Shown here piece after piece: positions 48,970 to 59,670 of a DNA stretch of 64,000 nt. The DNA lies in the NCBI GenBank assembly GCA_944320775.1, contig CALUIV010000013.1, forward strand, positions 1-64,000. The letters run 5' to 3'. The DNA is from an uncultured Paraprevotella sp. Its GTDB lineage: Bacteria; Bacteroidota; Bacteroidia; Bacteroidales; Bacteroidaceae. The notes beneath the pieces were generated by a model. The model saw only the letters and a program-made list of their open reading frames with translations. It searched no databases and was not told the DNA's origin. Position 1 is the first letter of the stretch, and every line of letters begins with the position of its first letter. Made by a program: the position numbers and the translations under genes.

Positions 48970-51933
48970 TCAACGGTTTTTTCCAACCAAAACAGTACCG
49001 TCAGTCCCCAAACCTTCGGCATCATACTGAAGCAACGTAGACTTACCGTTGTTATAGAACTTTATGGTACGCGTCTCGCCAGGAGCCAACCGCAGGTCCG
49101 GATTCCAATAGAGCGTACGCCGATAGTCTTTCACTTCGGGCAACGGACGCTTGCTGTAGTCGGGATGATAAAACTCATCGCAGATGGCAAACCCGTCGAT
49201 CAGCAGATTGCGGTCGCGATAGGTCTGTCGGCGCAAGCCCTCGGGATAGCGGCGGATGTCCATCACCACATCGGGAATATTCGACTGCTCGTATTTCCAG
49301 TCGCCCCGCTCGCGCGGACAATAGTCGGTATAGAAATAAAGCTTGTCGATATAGGCCAGCGTGCGGAACTTTTTGATTTCTTCCTTCCCCCCGAATTCCG
49401 GATCGAACATGCTGCCGTCTTTCAGGATGTAGACGTTGTCGGGCTTACCGTTGATGGCCTTACCGTCATAACGCACCTGAATAAAATAGTCCGAATTGTC
49501 TACCCCCATATCGCCGATATAGGAAAGCACCGTCAGGTTGGGCACAAATCCGCGTACCCCTTCATATAGACAGTCGCCGTAGGGACAGGTCGCGAGCATG
49601 TTGGTGTCGGGAGCACTGTGATCGGCAATCTTACCCGTCATCTCCGCATCCGAATTGTTCTGACGTGTCGAGGTCATAGCGTCGGCATGCGTAGACCGAT
49701 AGACACCGTCGAAACCGAAACGCCCCGTGTTCATCCCCAAATCCACCAGACGGTTGAACGCATCGCGGGCATCGACTACAAAAGCCGGCTTGCTGCGGTC
49801 GAGCTTGCGCAGGCCGCCCCGACGCGAACGGACCGTGACGGTGGGCAGCACATGATCCGCAAGCGAATCGGAAGCCAGGAAGATGCGGTCGAAAGGATCG
49901 TCGGGGCTCGCCGTTTGATAATAGGTGTAGGGCGCAGGCCAGTGGGGGAAAAAACGGTCGAGCTTCACATAATAGTCGGGCCAGGCCAGCTCGTCGCCAT
50001 AGTTGTCAAAACGGTTGTCCAGCTTGTCGAGCATGCGGCGCACGAAACCTTTTTTCTTTTGGGCCACTTCGGCCGTATCGATCCGGTCGGTAGCCGACAG
50101 GAACAGGATGGACTGCCCGAAGAACCGGGGCGTGGGCAAATAGAAATAGCCGTTTTGCGTGGGCTGGGCGGATTCTACCAGAAACGTATCCTGAACATAA
50201 TCGGCACGCAGCAGCACTTCGTGATCGAGCGTCGGGTAGTTACGACGATAATATTTCCCGGCCTTTTCGGCATCGGTCTGCTTCAATTCGGCATAACGTT
50301 TCAGGATATCCGTACGGTCGTAGTTTCGGTTGCCGTCGAGTTTATAGAACGGATAGACGGCTCCGGCCAGCGTCTGGTATTTCTCCGGAAGATAGCGCAA
50401 CTGGAAATCGCTCATGCCCGACAAGTCTTCCCATCGCCAGCGGCGCCAACCCTGCACGAGTAGCAGATGATCCAGAGCGGCCCTATGGAGCGAATCGTCG
50501 GCCTCGAAATAATATTCCGGCTGTTCTACAAATCCTTTCAACTCACTGGCCAAAAGCAATTCCGTGAGCAGCGTTCCGCTGTCGTAGGTGGCTTCGCTGC
50601 CCGAAGCATCGCGCACGGCGAGCGACAGATGGGCGGGCACGGAAAGTCCGGGTGCCGACAGCGTCAGTTCGACAGGAGCAAAAGGGGCATATTCGGCCTG
50701 CAACCCTTCAATCTGCAGTCCCTGATCCGACGGTTGAAGATCCAGTCCGGCCGGCCGGACAAAGAACAGGCGATCGGCAAAGACACGGCCACGGGCATCG
50801 AAAACGGTCAGCTGGTTTACACCTGCGGGTAAAGCCCGGGCGGCGAAGGCAAAGGCGGCCGGAGCATCGCCCTCATGCACGGTCCAGACCGTATCGGCTA
50901 CCATCTGTCCGCTGTGCAGCACATGAAGGCCCAAAGGGGTCCCGTCGGACAGGCCAGACGCCGACAGACGGACACGGATGCTGTCGGCACCGGCATCGAC
51001 CTGCAAGGCGCATCCCTGCCCGCACACTTCGGGCAGACGGAACGTATGCGTGCGTCCGTCATAACGAACCTCGGCTTCGTAGCGCGCGCCGGCCCGGAGC
51101 GGCGGCAACACGGCTACGCCACGCCCGCGGTGCAGCGGACGGCTGCGGACCAGTTCCGTGCCCGCTCCGTCGCGGAAGATCACTTCCAGGTCAATCCGCC
51201 GGCCGTCGCGGTCGGTCAGTTCGTAAGCCAGCCGGCAGGGTAGTCCGGCCACCAGCTCGCCCCCCTCGGGGAAAAACGTCAGTATGGGCTCGGGCTTTTC
51301 CTTACTGCTGCGGTAGTAACGGCGCATGGGGCGCATGGTCATGTTCCGGTCGTAAACACCCGGCTCGGAAGGACGGTCGTAGACGGGAAACACGCGGCTG
51401 TAGAGTTTGTCATAGTCGGTGAAAAACTCATCGAGCATGCCCGCATTGTAAAAAGCATTGGCATACATATAACGTTGCGAACGGTTCAGCTCTACCGGAC
51501 GCCGGCCCCAGTTGAGCATCCAACGCGTATAGGCGCGCAGTTCATAATAGCCTCCGTAGAGCGAATCGGCCAGGGCGAAGTTGCCATAACCCGTCGTGTC
51601 GTTTTCGAGCGGCACCTGCTGCCGTTCCACCAGATAACCGTCGGGCGTGAGCAGTTCCACATAGAGAATCTTGCTCAAATCGGTCGGGACCTGACGGTCG
51701 GAACGCACCACATAGGCTTTATACCAGATGGTATCGCCCAGGAAATAACACGTGTTGTCCAGATGCAGGTAGACTTTCTCCTGAGGCAGGGAACTGCCCG
51801 TGGAGCGTACCGTCTGGGTCAGACGGCTGATGGCGGCAAGTCCTTCGTCGGGCTCCTGCGCCCGAACCTGCTGCGGAAAAAGATACAGGCAGAGCCCCAA
51901 CAGGAATGCCCGAAAAAAAGCGTTCAAATTCAT
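48970..51933 (-). CDS. Periplasmic/outer-membrane protein with MG2-like N-terminus and TonB-plug-like region
   Basis: 987 residues. Signal peptide (LLGLCLYLFPQQVRA), then an alpha-2-macroglobulin MG2-like start (QEKVYLHLDNTCYFLGDTIWYKAYVV, YGGYYELRAYTRWM). The latter third resembles a TonB-dependent receptor plug (LPTVTVRSRRGGLRKL, NVYILKDGSMFDP) but there is no beta-barrel. The last 60 residues (YHPDYSKRPLPEVKDYRRTLYWNPDL and PGETRTIKFYNNG) are the usual end of this Bacteroidetes family. The function is not established. It is inserted in the permease array on the same strand, 94 nt after member 2, and is visibly richer in G and C than the left half of the window. Confidence 0.85.
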   Translation of the reverse strand: MNLNAFFRAFLLGLCLYLFPQQVRAQEPDEGLAAISRLTQTVRSTGSSLPQEKVYLHLDNTCYFLGDTIWYKAYVVRSDRQVPTDLSKILYVELLTPDGYLVERQQVPLENDTTGYGNFALADSLYGGYYELRAYTRWMLNWGRRPVELNRSQRYMYANAFYNAGMLDEFFTDYDKLYSRVFPVYDRPSEPGVYDRNMTMRPMRRYYRSSKEKPEPILTFFPEGGELVAGLPCRLAYELTDRDGRRIDLEVIFRDGAGTELVRSRPLHRGRGVAVLPPLRAGARYEAEVRYDGRTHTFRLPEVCGQGCALQVDAGADSIRVRLSASGLSDGTPLGLHVLHSGQMVADTVWTVHEGDAPAAFAFAARALPAGVNQLTVFDARGRVFADRLFFVRPAGLDLQPSDQGLQIEGLQAEYAPFAPVELTLSAPGLSVPAHLSLAVRDASGSEATYDSGTLLTELLLASELKGFVEQPEYYFEADDSLHRAALDHLLLVQGWRRWRWEDLSGMSDFQLRYLPEKYQTLAGAVYPFYKLDGNRNYDRTDILKRYAELKQTDAEKAGKYYRRNYPTLDHEVLLRADYVQDTFLVESAQPTQNGYFYLPTPRFFGQSILFLSATDRIDTAEVAQKKKGFVRRMLDKLDNRFDNYGDELAWPDYYVKLDRFFPHWPAPYTYYQTASPDDPFDRIFLASDSLADHVLPTVTVRSRRGGLRKLDRSKPAFVVDARDAFNRLVDLGMNTGRFGFDGVYRSTHADAMTSTRQNNSDAEMTGKIADHSAPDTNMLATCPYGDCLYEGVRGFVPNLTVLSYIGDMGVDNSDYFIQVRYDGKAINGKPDNVYILKDGSMFDPEFGGKEEIKKFRTLAYIDKLYFYTDYCPRERGDWKYEQSNIPDVVMDIRRYPEGLRRQTYRDRNLLIDGFAICDEFYHPDYSKRPLPEVKDYRRTLYWNPDLRLAPGETRTIKFYNNGKSTLLQYDAEGLGTDGTVLVGKNR

Positions 51934-52027
51934 AAATTTATTATTTTATTGCATTTGTTTCTCATCAGGTTTTTCGGCCTCCTAAATTACACAATCCAAG
52001 GCAAACGGGCAAATCTCCGCCCCGCGA

Positions 52028-54364
52028 TTACTCACTCTTGATCACCTCGGCCGGCTGCGCACGGGCCGCACGCCACACACTGCGGCCAATGCAAAGCACC
52101 ACAAACAATCCCAGCCCCGCAAGCACGGCTGCATAGAGCCACCAGGGCCAGGCCATGCGCTCCACATAGCGCTCCACCCAGCGCTGCATCGCCACGCTTC
52201 CCAACGGGAAGGCCACGACGCAAGCCGCCATCAGTAAGGCGAAATATTCTTTCAGGAACGAACGGAAAATGCCGGCGGCCGTTGCTCCGTTCACCTTTCG
52301 GATGGCTATCTCCTTGCGCCGCTGCTCACAGACCAGCGAAACATGGGCAAAGACACCGATCAGCGTAATCAGTACGCACGCCACGACGACCACCGTCAGC
52401 AACCGCTGCAGGGTGCGCTCGCTGTGCAGATAAGCTTCATAAGCCTCGTGCACGGTGGTCGTCTTCAGAAAGACGCCTGGCTCTTCGGCGTGCACCAGCG
52501 AATCGACAAAATGCTTCAGCCGGGCCGTTTCCGATTCGTCGAAGCGCACCAGAATGTCCTGCCCCAGGTCGACAGGCCTCCTGTCCCCGGAACCGAAAAA
52601 GATCGTCGGTTCGACCGGAACCGTGGGAGCCGACACATGAAAGTCGCGCACCACACCCGCGACGGTCCACTGGCCGACCTTCTTTCCCACCGGATCGGCC
52701 ATGTCCAGCCTTCGGGCCGCCGTTTCATTGATCAGTACCGCCAGACTGTCGGCCTGAGCCGTCAGCGTCGTACCGGCCAGGAGCCGGATGCCATAAAAGT
52801 CCATGAATTCCTGCCCCTCGGGGATGGCGGCCAGCGTGACCGGCCCGGCATCGTCCGTCCGGCCGTCCCACGAACTGACCAGGACGGCTCCGGTGTTCCC
52901 CTGCGGCAGGAGCGAATAGAGCCGCTTCACTTCCCTGACATAGGACTGGCGGCGCAGTTCGTGCATCAGATGCTCCTGCAGCGGTTTCGAACCATAGCAG
53001 TTGACCGTGGCCCGTCCGTCGCGTTCGAAACCGATATCCGTGTGCGTCAGATGGTGCAATTGCAGCAACAGAAACGACAGGCAGAACACAACCAGCCCGC
53101 AGATGCCCAGCTGCAGGCCGAGACACACCTTCTGAAACGAAAACCGGCTCGGACGAATAGCGGCGGCCGGTTGCAACTGCCGGGCCGCAATCCGTCGGCA
53201 ATAAAAGACGATGAGGACCCAGGCCGAGAGCAGCGTAACGGCCATAAGCAGCAGGAAGCAGACGCTGACCGGAAGGAGAATATCCCCCTCGATGCCCGAC
53301 AGCGCGCAGAAAGGCCGCTCGACCACCTCCACAAGAATCATCCCCGACAGACCCGCGCCCGTCAGGATCAGAAGCAGTTCGGCCAGAAACAGCCGGGACA
53401 GTGCACCGCGCGAAGAACCGCAGGACAAGCGCAAGGCGAGTTCCCTACGGCGTACGTGTATCCGCGACACCAGCAGGGAAAGAAAATTCACCAGAGCCAG
53501 CACAATCAGCAGTAGCCCTAAAACGGAACACAGGCGGATATAGAGCATCGAAATACGCAGCCGGTCCTGAAACACCGTATAACGGCAATGGGTCAGAGGC
53601 TCCAGACGCAGCACGGGCTTTTTCCCACTATTCCATCGCTCGGCCGTATATTCCAGATTGCTGCCGTTCATGCGTGCAGCCAGAGCTGCCGTATCCGCTT
53701 CGGCACGCAGGCGCAGGCTGATGTAATAATCGCCATAAGAAGGATTGTTCTTTTCAGCCTGCCCCATCCCCAGCAGGATGGAGAACGGGAAATTGGTATG
53801 CCCGTCCCACCCTACCACGACGGCCGAAATACGCCAGGTCTGTCCCAGGCAATACAGCGTGCGCCCCAAGACATCGGCTGTGCCGAACAGCCGGCGCGCC
53901 CCCTCTTCGGTCAGGGCGGCTTCGTCGGGCCGGTTCAGGAAGTCCCGGCTGCCCTTCAGAAGCTGTACATCGAACAGACGGAAAAACAAGGAATCAGTAC
54001 GGATGCAGCCGAGATTGACCTCTACGCTGTCCTGCTGCGACAGCATGACGGGAATCGGCCGATGCCAATAGGCCGCTGCCTCCTCCACCTCGGGAAAGGT
54101 GCGTTTCAACTCATCGGCCAATAGAAAACGATGTTTTAAACCGTCCTGATACGTACCCCAAACCGTAGACTCCTCCAAAAGATACATGCGGCCGGCTCCA
54201 CGATGGAAACTATCAAACGTCCGCTCATAACGTACCCAGACGGCCGACAGGGCAAAACAGACAAAACCCAGGGCCAGACCGACCATACTGGCCGTCGTCT
54301 GGACTTTATACTTCATCAGGCTGCGAACAGCCGATTTCAAATAATGCAAAATCATCATATTCAT
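52028..54364 (-). CDS. FtsX-like ABC permease (array member 2)
   Basis: 778 residues, double-FtsX architecture with about eight membrane segments and two periplasmic domains (first between about 45 and 270, second between about 440 and 650). Coupling motif CEQRRKEIAIRKVNGATAAGIF, end QPAEVIKSE. Its start (LKSAVRSLMKYKVQTTASMVGLALGFVCFALSAVWVRYERTFDSFH in pieces) and end are close to members 4 and 5, while the periplasmic parts differ. GC-rich. No ATPase of its own next to it. Confidence 0.9.
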   Translation of the reverse strand: MNMMILHYLKSAVRSLMKYKVQTTASMVGLALGFVCFALSAVWVRYERTFDSFHRGAGRMYLLEESTVWGTYQDGLKHRFLLADELKRTFPEVEEAAAYWHRPIPVMLSQQDSVEVNLGCIRTDSLFFRLFDVQLLKGSRDFLNRPDEAALTEEGARRLFGTADVLGRTLYCLGQTWRISAVVVGWDGHTNFPFSILLGMGQAEKNNPSYGDYYISLRLRAEADTAALAARMNGSNLEYTAERWNSGKKPVLRLEPLTHCRYTVFQDRLRISMLYIRLCSVLGLLLIVLALVNFLSLLVSRIHVRRRELALRLSCGSSRGALSRLFLAELLLILTGAGLSGMILVEVVERPFCALSGIEGDILLPVSVCFLLLMAVTLLSAWVLIVFYCRRIAARQLQPAAAIRPSRFSFQKVCLGLQLGICGLVVFCLSFLLLQLHHLTHTDIGFERDGRATVNCYGSKPLQEHLMHELRRQSYVREVKRLYSLLPQGNTGAVLVSSWDGRTDDAGPVTLAAIPEGQEFMDFYGIRLLAGTTLTAQADSLAVLINETAARRLDMADPVGKKVGQWTVAGVVRDFHVSAPTVPVEPTIFFGSGDRRPVDLGQDILVRFDESETARLKHFVDSLVHAEEPGVFLKTTTVHEAYEAYLHSERTLQRLLTVVVVACVLITLIGVFAHVSLVCEQRRKEIAIRKVNGATAAGIFRSFLKEYFALLMAACVVAFPLGSVAMQRWVERYVERMAWPWWLYAAVLAGLGLFVVLCIGRSVWRAARAQPAEVIKSE

Positions 54365-54431
54365 ACTTGTTTATTCCTATACTCCTATTCATTCTGATTT
54401 CAGATAACACCTATTCTTTATCACATTTCAT

Positions 54432-56789
54432 TTATTCACTTTTAATGACTTCGGCGGGATTCATCCGGGCTATATTCCGGATCCGAACATAAACCACGGC
54501 CGTTACCAGCAAGGCCACAAACAGAATCAGACCGCCATAAAACAGCACTCCAAGCTCCACGAACGAAATATACATCCGGCTGTAAAGATTCAGCAAATAA
54601 GCGGCAAGCGGCAAGGCCAGAGCTGCGGTCAAGACAACCAGCAGCATATAGAAGCGGGCAAACAACCAGACAATCTGCCACACACCCGCACCGTTGATTT
54701 TCCGAATGGCAACTTCCTTGCGACGGCGCTCGGTGTCGAGCGTAATTGCCGAATAAATGCCCAACAGAACAATCAGCAGACAGACTGCTGCCATAAACAG
54801 AACGATTCCGCGCAACTTGAACTCATAGGCATGCTCCTGCCGGATATCATCCATCAGCGTAGACAAGGAAACAGCAACACTCTCGGGCAACATCCGGCGC
54901 AAGATACGTTCCACAGACGCGCCGACCGCCTCTGTCTGCCCTTCATAGCATTTCACATAACAATGTACTGTATCTGCTCCTAAATGCTCCGGAAGGAAAA
55001 TATGCCCCTGTTCTCTAATGCTGAAATAATTATTTTCCAGAAAGGATTCGGAAACACCTGCCAGAGGATAACTATTAAGGAAATCATATAGGGTACTCCC
55101 CAAAGCCGGACGTCCCAAGCGCCGGTACAAAATCTCATCCACCACAACACCTTTTCTTTCTTCTGAGGGCTGTCCGGAAAGCAAATCCACGTGCATAAAC
55201 CGGAAAAAGGCAGGCGACACATGCATCGTCTGTACATCCATGCAACCTTCATTAGTCCGACTTTCATCCGGAAACAAAACCGTACTGCAAACTTCTTCCA
55301 AATAATCCATTCCGGTCGTCAGCACATCCTCCACTCCGGAACATTTCCGGATCTCATCCACCAGCGCTTCTTTTGTACTATGATTCCAGAAAGGATAATC
55401 CAAAGACAGGCTCCAGATCCGTTCTTTGTCGGATACAGTCAACGTACCGAATATCGTGTTTGCCGTATATACGGACTGTAAATACAAGGCGGCGCCAAAA
55501 GCCAACAACACCCATCCGGCAAACAACTGAAGCACCAACGACAGATTGCGCCAGCGGTTTCCTGTATGCCTGCTCCGGTTCAGCTGCTGTGCGGCAAGCG
55601 TACGGCGCATCCGATAGACAACGCCCCAGGCCACGACACTGCATACAAGAAACAGTCCGAACAAATAAGTGGCCGTCTGAAGCTGAAGCTGACGCAGGTC
55701 AACCCGGAAAATCATCTCCAGCAACGTGAGCTGCAGGAAAGGCGACAACAGCTCAATCAGCAAAAAGGTAAAAAAGGCGACCAGCAACACCGACAGCACG
55801 GTCTGTACCAAAAGCATCCGGTACAAATCCCAGGAACCGGCTCCGTTGACTTGCCGCAAACGGCATTCCCGCACACGCATCCGGAAAGTTCCGAACAGGA
55901 AACGAAAAAAGTTAAGCAGCCCGGCCAACAAGACCAGGACACCCGCCGCCAAAGTCGAATTTGCCAGATAACGGGCCTTTCCGTCTGTCCATAACTGATG
56001 CCCCAGCTTATAAGCACGCAAGGAATAATCTTTGCCAAAAATACCGACTGCGGGATAGTCCTTTTGATTGAAATCCTGCACAAACTGATCTACAGATTGA
56101 TTCGAAGGCAACAAAGCATAAGTATTCACCATTGTTTGGTAAGCTTCTTTCAGCAGACTCTCGCTGGCATTCACAATTAAGGCATCGAGCACCTGCAAAA
56201 AGTGCCAACTGGTATTTAAAGGCAAATCGGCCACAACAGCCCGGACGGTGAATTCCTGAGAATCGATTATCCGTTTTATTGTCTGCCCCAAAGCCTTGTC
56301 CGGACTGCCGAACAGTCTTCGGGCAGTATGCTCAAACAAAACCATAGAATTCGGTGCTTTCTTGACCTGTTCCCAGTCGCCACAAATAAACTCCGGTGTG
56401 AACACCCGGTTGTATAACGTGTCCGCTTCCCGGGCCGACAATTTATAAGGCAATGTCTTACCGTCCGATGCCGAAACCTCATAACTACGTGTTCCAGAAT
56501 GCGTCAGATCACAGAACTCCACTCCCGGCATTTTTTGCCGCAAATATCCGGCCAGTTCGCCCGTAGTTGAAAATAATATCTCGTCGATCGGATCATAAAA
56601 ACTGATTTCCAGAATACGTTCCTTGTTCGGGAAGCAGTCATCGGTGGCATAAATATAACGGCTGAAATACAGGCAGACGCTGAAGCAAAACAACGACACG
56701 GCCAACCCGATCAAAGCAATCAGGTTTTGCCACGGATGTTTCATCAGGCTGCGAACAGCCATCTTCAAATCATGGTAGAATAAAATCAT
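54432..56789 (-). CDS. FtsX-like ABC permease (array member 3)
   Basis: 785 residues, same double-FtsX plan (N-terminal LKMAVRSLMKHPWQNLIALIGLAVSLFCF; coupling motif TERRRKEVAIRKINGAGVWQIV; end NPAEVIKSE). It is the most divergent of members 2-5 across its whole length and has lower G+C than its neighbours, so it is an older lineage, not part of the recent duplication. A Cys-containing second periplasmic domain (CSGVEDVLTTGMDYLEEVCS) is peculiar to it. 67 nt before member 2. Confidence 0.9.
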   Translation of the reverse strand: MILFYHDLKMAVRSLMKHPWQNLIALIGLAVSLFCFSVCLYFSRYIYATDDCFPNKERILEISFYDPIDEILFSTTGELAGYLRQKMPGVEFCDLTHSGTRSYEVSASDGKTLPYKLSAREADTLYNRVFTPEFICGDWEQVKKAPNSMVLFEHTARRLFGSPDKALGQTIKRIIDSQEFTVRAVVADLPLNTSWHFLQVLDALIVNASESLLKEAYQTMVNTYALLPSNQSVDQFVQDFNQKDYPAVGIFGKDYSLRAYKLGHQLWTDGKARYLANSTLAAGVLVLLAGLLNFFRFLFGTFRMRVRECRLRQVNGAGSWDLYRMLLVQTVLSVLLVAFFTFLLIELLSPFLQLTLLEMIFRVDLRQLQLQTATYLFGLFLVCSVVAWGVVYRMRRTLAAQQLNRSRHTGNRWRNLSLVLQLFAGWVLLAFGAALYLQSVYTANTIFGTLTVSDKERIWSLSLDYPFWNHSTKEALVDEIRKCSGVEDVLTTGMDYLEEVCSTVLFPDESRTNEGCMDVQTMHVSPAFFRFMHVDLLSGQPSEERKGVVVDEILYRRLGRPALGSTLYDFLNSYPLAGVSESFLENNYFSIREQGHIFLPEHLGADTVHCYVKCYEGQTEAVGASVERILRRMLPESVAVSLSTLMDDIRQEHAYEFKLRGIVLFMAAVCLLIVLLGIYSAITLDTERRRKEVAIRKINGAGVWQIVWLFARFYMLLVVLTAALALPLAAYLLNLYSRMYISFVELGVLFYGGLILFVALLVTAVVYVRIRNIARMNPAEVIKSE

Positions 56790-56857
56790 AACTATTGATA
56801 TTTTCCTGATATTCTTGTTTGTTTTACTTTCTTATTTTGTTTCTTATAAAACCATCC

Positions 56858-57260
56858 TTATTCACTTTTGATCACCTCGGCAGGATTCTCACGGGCCGCA
56901 CGCCACACGCTGCGCCCGATACAGCCCATAATAAAAATCCAGACCAGTAGGAAAATGCCGGCATAAATCCACCACGACAAACCGACACGAAGCACATATT
57001 GTTCCAACCAGCGCTGCATGACAATCGTGCCCAGCGGAAAAGCAAAAGCCGAAGCTCCCAGAAGCAGCAGAAAATATTCCTTCAGGAAAGAACGGACAAT
57101 CAGCCCGGCCGTTGCTCCGTTCACCTTGCGGATGGCTATTTCCTTACGCCGGCGCTCGCATGCCAGGACAACATGCGCATACACGCCAAACAGCGCGATC
57201 AGCACACAGACGCCGGCCATCACGCCCAACAGCCGCATCAGCATGCGTTCGGAAGCCAGA
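56858..57260 (-). repeat. Near-identical 3' segment of permease 4 (pair with 59267-59670)
   Basis: The last ~400 nt of the permease 4 gene and of permease 5 (59267-59670) differ only at scattered bases by eye, far less than the middles of the genes. This points to a recent tandem duplication or ongoing gene conversion of the ATPase-contacting and membrane part. Confidence 0.75.
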
Positions 57261-59158
57261 TAGCCGTCGTAGGTTTCCGTGGCCACATGCAACGCAACGC
57301 TATGCCCCGCCGTCCGGCGGAACCATTCGCCGACAAAACGCTTCAGCTGGTCCGTATGCCGTTCGTCATAACGGATCAGGACATATTCTTTCGGCCCGGC
57401 GTTGTTTTCTGCAAGGATGATGATGGTAGGTTCGGCCGGAATGGTCGGTGCCTTGGTATAGAGACCGGGGACCACCCCGATGATCGTGCTGCTTCCCAGT
57501 TTTTGTCCGACAACATCCGGACAGTTCAGACACTCTGCGGCCGACTCCGTCAGCAAAACCCGGCGGCCGCCACCCGGCTCCATGCTGCCCCGAACCAACG
57601 GGACGGCATAGAAATGCAGAAAAGCTGGATCTGCATCCATCGCGTTGAGCACAAGCGGCTCGCCCTGAAAGCCTGTCGAGCCGAATTGCCCGTAACTGCC
57701 CTGGGGAAGCAGCGCATTGACACTCTCACAGACTTCCGCCACGTAAGGCTGTTCGCGCAGAGCGTGCAGGAAAGCGCCTTTCAGCCCCGCTTCAGGAACC
57801 ACCAGCGAAGCGCGTCCGGCACGTTCAAAACCGATATCCACGGTATGGGTCAGGTAGGCCAGCTGACGGAACAATACGGCAAAACAGAACAACACCAGCA
57901 GAGCCGTCAGCAGCTGAAAGGCTATCGCCAGGCGCCCGAAGTCCGGCCGGCGGCCGGCAGACATTTTCCGGCTCTGAAGCGTCGCAACCAGCGATTTGCG
58001 CCTGTAATGGCCCATCAGGACCGCCCACACGGCCAACGAAACGAGCAACACACCGGCAAAATAGCTTAAGGCCTCGGGCAGCCAGACGGTTTCCACACGC
58101 GAAAGCTCCAGAAACGGCCGCTCCAGCCATTCCATCAGCAACAAGCCGACAAAACCGCCGCCCGACAACATCAGCAACAGCTCGACGGCAAACAGGGCAA
58201 ACAGCCCCCACCCCGACGAACCGCAAACAACCCGGAGCGCCAGTTCTTTCGCACGGTTTCTCATCCGGCTCGCCAGTAAGGAAAAATAGCCCGTCAGGGC
58301 GATCACCATCACCAGCATGCCAACCCCGACAAACAGACGGATGTAAGCCTGCCGGATCTGATCCTCGTTCTTGAACAGCAGCTCATGACACGCCGTGATC
58401 GGGCAGAAATTCAGATCTTTCATCGGAAACCGCCCGACACCGAACGGCGAAACGTCCGGCATATCGCGGGCATCGGCCGTACGCAACTTATGGCGGAAAG
58501 CCACCGTATCGGCATCCTGCCGCAGGCGGAAACAAAGCAGCAGATCATTGCGGCTGTTCCGATCGCCGGAGGCCACACCGGTCAGCAGATCGTAGGGTAT
58601 GTTGGAATGTCCGTTCCACTCCGAAACCACGGCCGTAACGGTCTTCTGGCCCCGGTTCTCAAGGTCGAGCCGGCGTCCCAGCACTTGATCCGTACCAAAC
58701 AGCCGGCGGGCAGCAGACGGCGTCAGAGCCACTTCCTGATCAGAATGAAGAAAGCTGCGGCTACCGGCCAGAATCCGTACGCCAAACAGATTCAGGAAAG
58801 CACTGTCGGCAGAAATCTGATGGAGCATGCCCGGCAACTGCCGGCCGGCAACACCGACCGGAGAAAGTTCAAAAGCAGCCGCGGCCTCCACTTCCGGAAA
58901 GCGCGCCTCCAGCATCGAAGCAAAAGAACAAGAGCTCCACTGCTTCAGCTGATCATAGCCCCGCGTCCGCTCCCGGTACATCATATAGATGCGGTCGGCA
59001 TCCGGATGGAAACTGTCGAACGTCCGTTCATAACGGAGCCAGATCAGGGAGTAGGCAAAACAGACAAAGCCCACGGCCAGCCCGGCAATGCTCAGAATGC
59101 TCTGCAACCGATGCTTCATCAGGCTGCGGAAGGCTATCTTCAGGTAGTGACGTATCAT
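56858..59158 (-). CDS. FtsX-like ABC permease (array member 4)
   Basis: 766 residues from MIRHYLKIAF at 59158; the longer frame to 59236 adds 26 residues with no family resemblance and the start chosen matches member 5. Double-FtsX permease with coupling motif CERRRKEIAIRKVNGATAGLIV and end NPAEVIKSE. The first 60 and the last 100 residues are almost identical to member 5, the periplasmic parts are not: a tandem duplicate with divergent substrate-facing domains. 68 nt before member 3. Confidence 0.9.
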   Translation of the reverse strand: MIRHYLKIAFRSLMKHRLQSILSIAGLAVGFVCFAYSLIWLRYERTFDSFHPDADRIYMMYRERTRGYDQLKQWSSCSFASMLEARFPEVEAAAAFELSPVGVAGRQLPGMLHQISADSAFLNLFGVRILAGSRSFLHSDQEVALTPSAARRLFGTDQVLGRRLDLENRGQKTVTAVVSEWNGHSNIPYDLLTGVASGDRNSRNDLLLCFRLRQDADTVAFRHKLRTADARDMPDVSPFGVGRFPMKDLNFCPITACHELLFKNEDQIRQAYIRLFVGVGMLVMVIALTGYFSLLASRMRNRAKELALRVVCGSSGWGLFALFAVELLLMLSGGGFVGLLLMEWLERPFLELSRVETVWLPEALSYFAGVLLVSLAVWAVLMGHYRRKSLVATLQSRKMSAGRRPDFGRLAIAFQLLTALLVLFCFAVLFRQLAYLTHTVDIGFERAGRASLVVPEAGLKGAFLHALREQPYVAEVCESVNALLPQGSYGQFGSTGFQGEPLVLNAMDADPAFLHFYAVPLVRGSMEPGGGRRVLLTESAAECLNCPDVVGQKLGSSTIIGVVPGLYTKAPTIPAEPTIIILAENNAGPKEYVLIRYDERHTDQLKRFVGEWFRRTAGHSVALHVATETYDGYLASERMLMRLLGVMAGVCVLIALFGVYAHVVLACERRRKEIAIRKVNGATAGLIVRSFLKEYFLLLLGASAFAFPLGTIVMQRWLEQYVLRVGLSWWIYAGIFLLVWIFIMGCIGRSVWRAARENPAEVIKSE

Positions 59159-59266
59159 GGTTTTTCTATTTAATATCCATTTTGAATCCTGTTTATAACG
59201 AATGGAGTTTTGTTTTGAACAACAAGACCGGATCAAGACTGATTCGTGCTTGTTTTATTGTCGTCC

Positions 59267-59670
59267 TTACTCGCTCTTGATCACCTCGGCGGGATTCTCA
59301 CGGGCCGCACGCCATACGCTGCGCCCGATACAGCCCATAATAAAAATCCAAAGCAACAGGAAGATGCCGGCATAAATCCACCACGACAAACCGACACGAA
59401 GCACGTATTGTTCCAGCCAGCGCTGCATCGCAATGGTTCCCAGCGGAAAGGCAAAAACCGAATCGGCTAAAAGCAACAGAAAATATTCCTTCAGAAAAGA
59501 ACGGACAATCAGCCCGGCCGTTGCTCCGTTCACTTTGCGGATGGCAATTTCCTTGCGCCGGCGCTCGCATGCCAGGACAACATGCGCATATACACCAAAG
59601 AGAGAAATCAGCACACAGACGCCCGCCATCACGCCCAACACACGCATCAGCATGCGTTCGGAAGCCAGAT
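59267..59670 (-). repeat. Near-identical 3' segment of permease 5 (pair with 56858-57260)
   Basis: Partner of the repeat at the end of permease 4. Both copies keep the reading frame and encode the final membrane segments and coupling helix. Confidence 0.75.

Noticed and set aside
52343-53515. 390-codon open frame on the plus strand, and similar ones at 56999-58069 and 49618-50463
   Set aside because: All are antisense to permease or MG2/plug genes; long antisense frames are expected where G+C is high. The sequences are low-complexity, rich in Arg, Gln and His.
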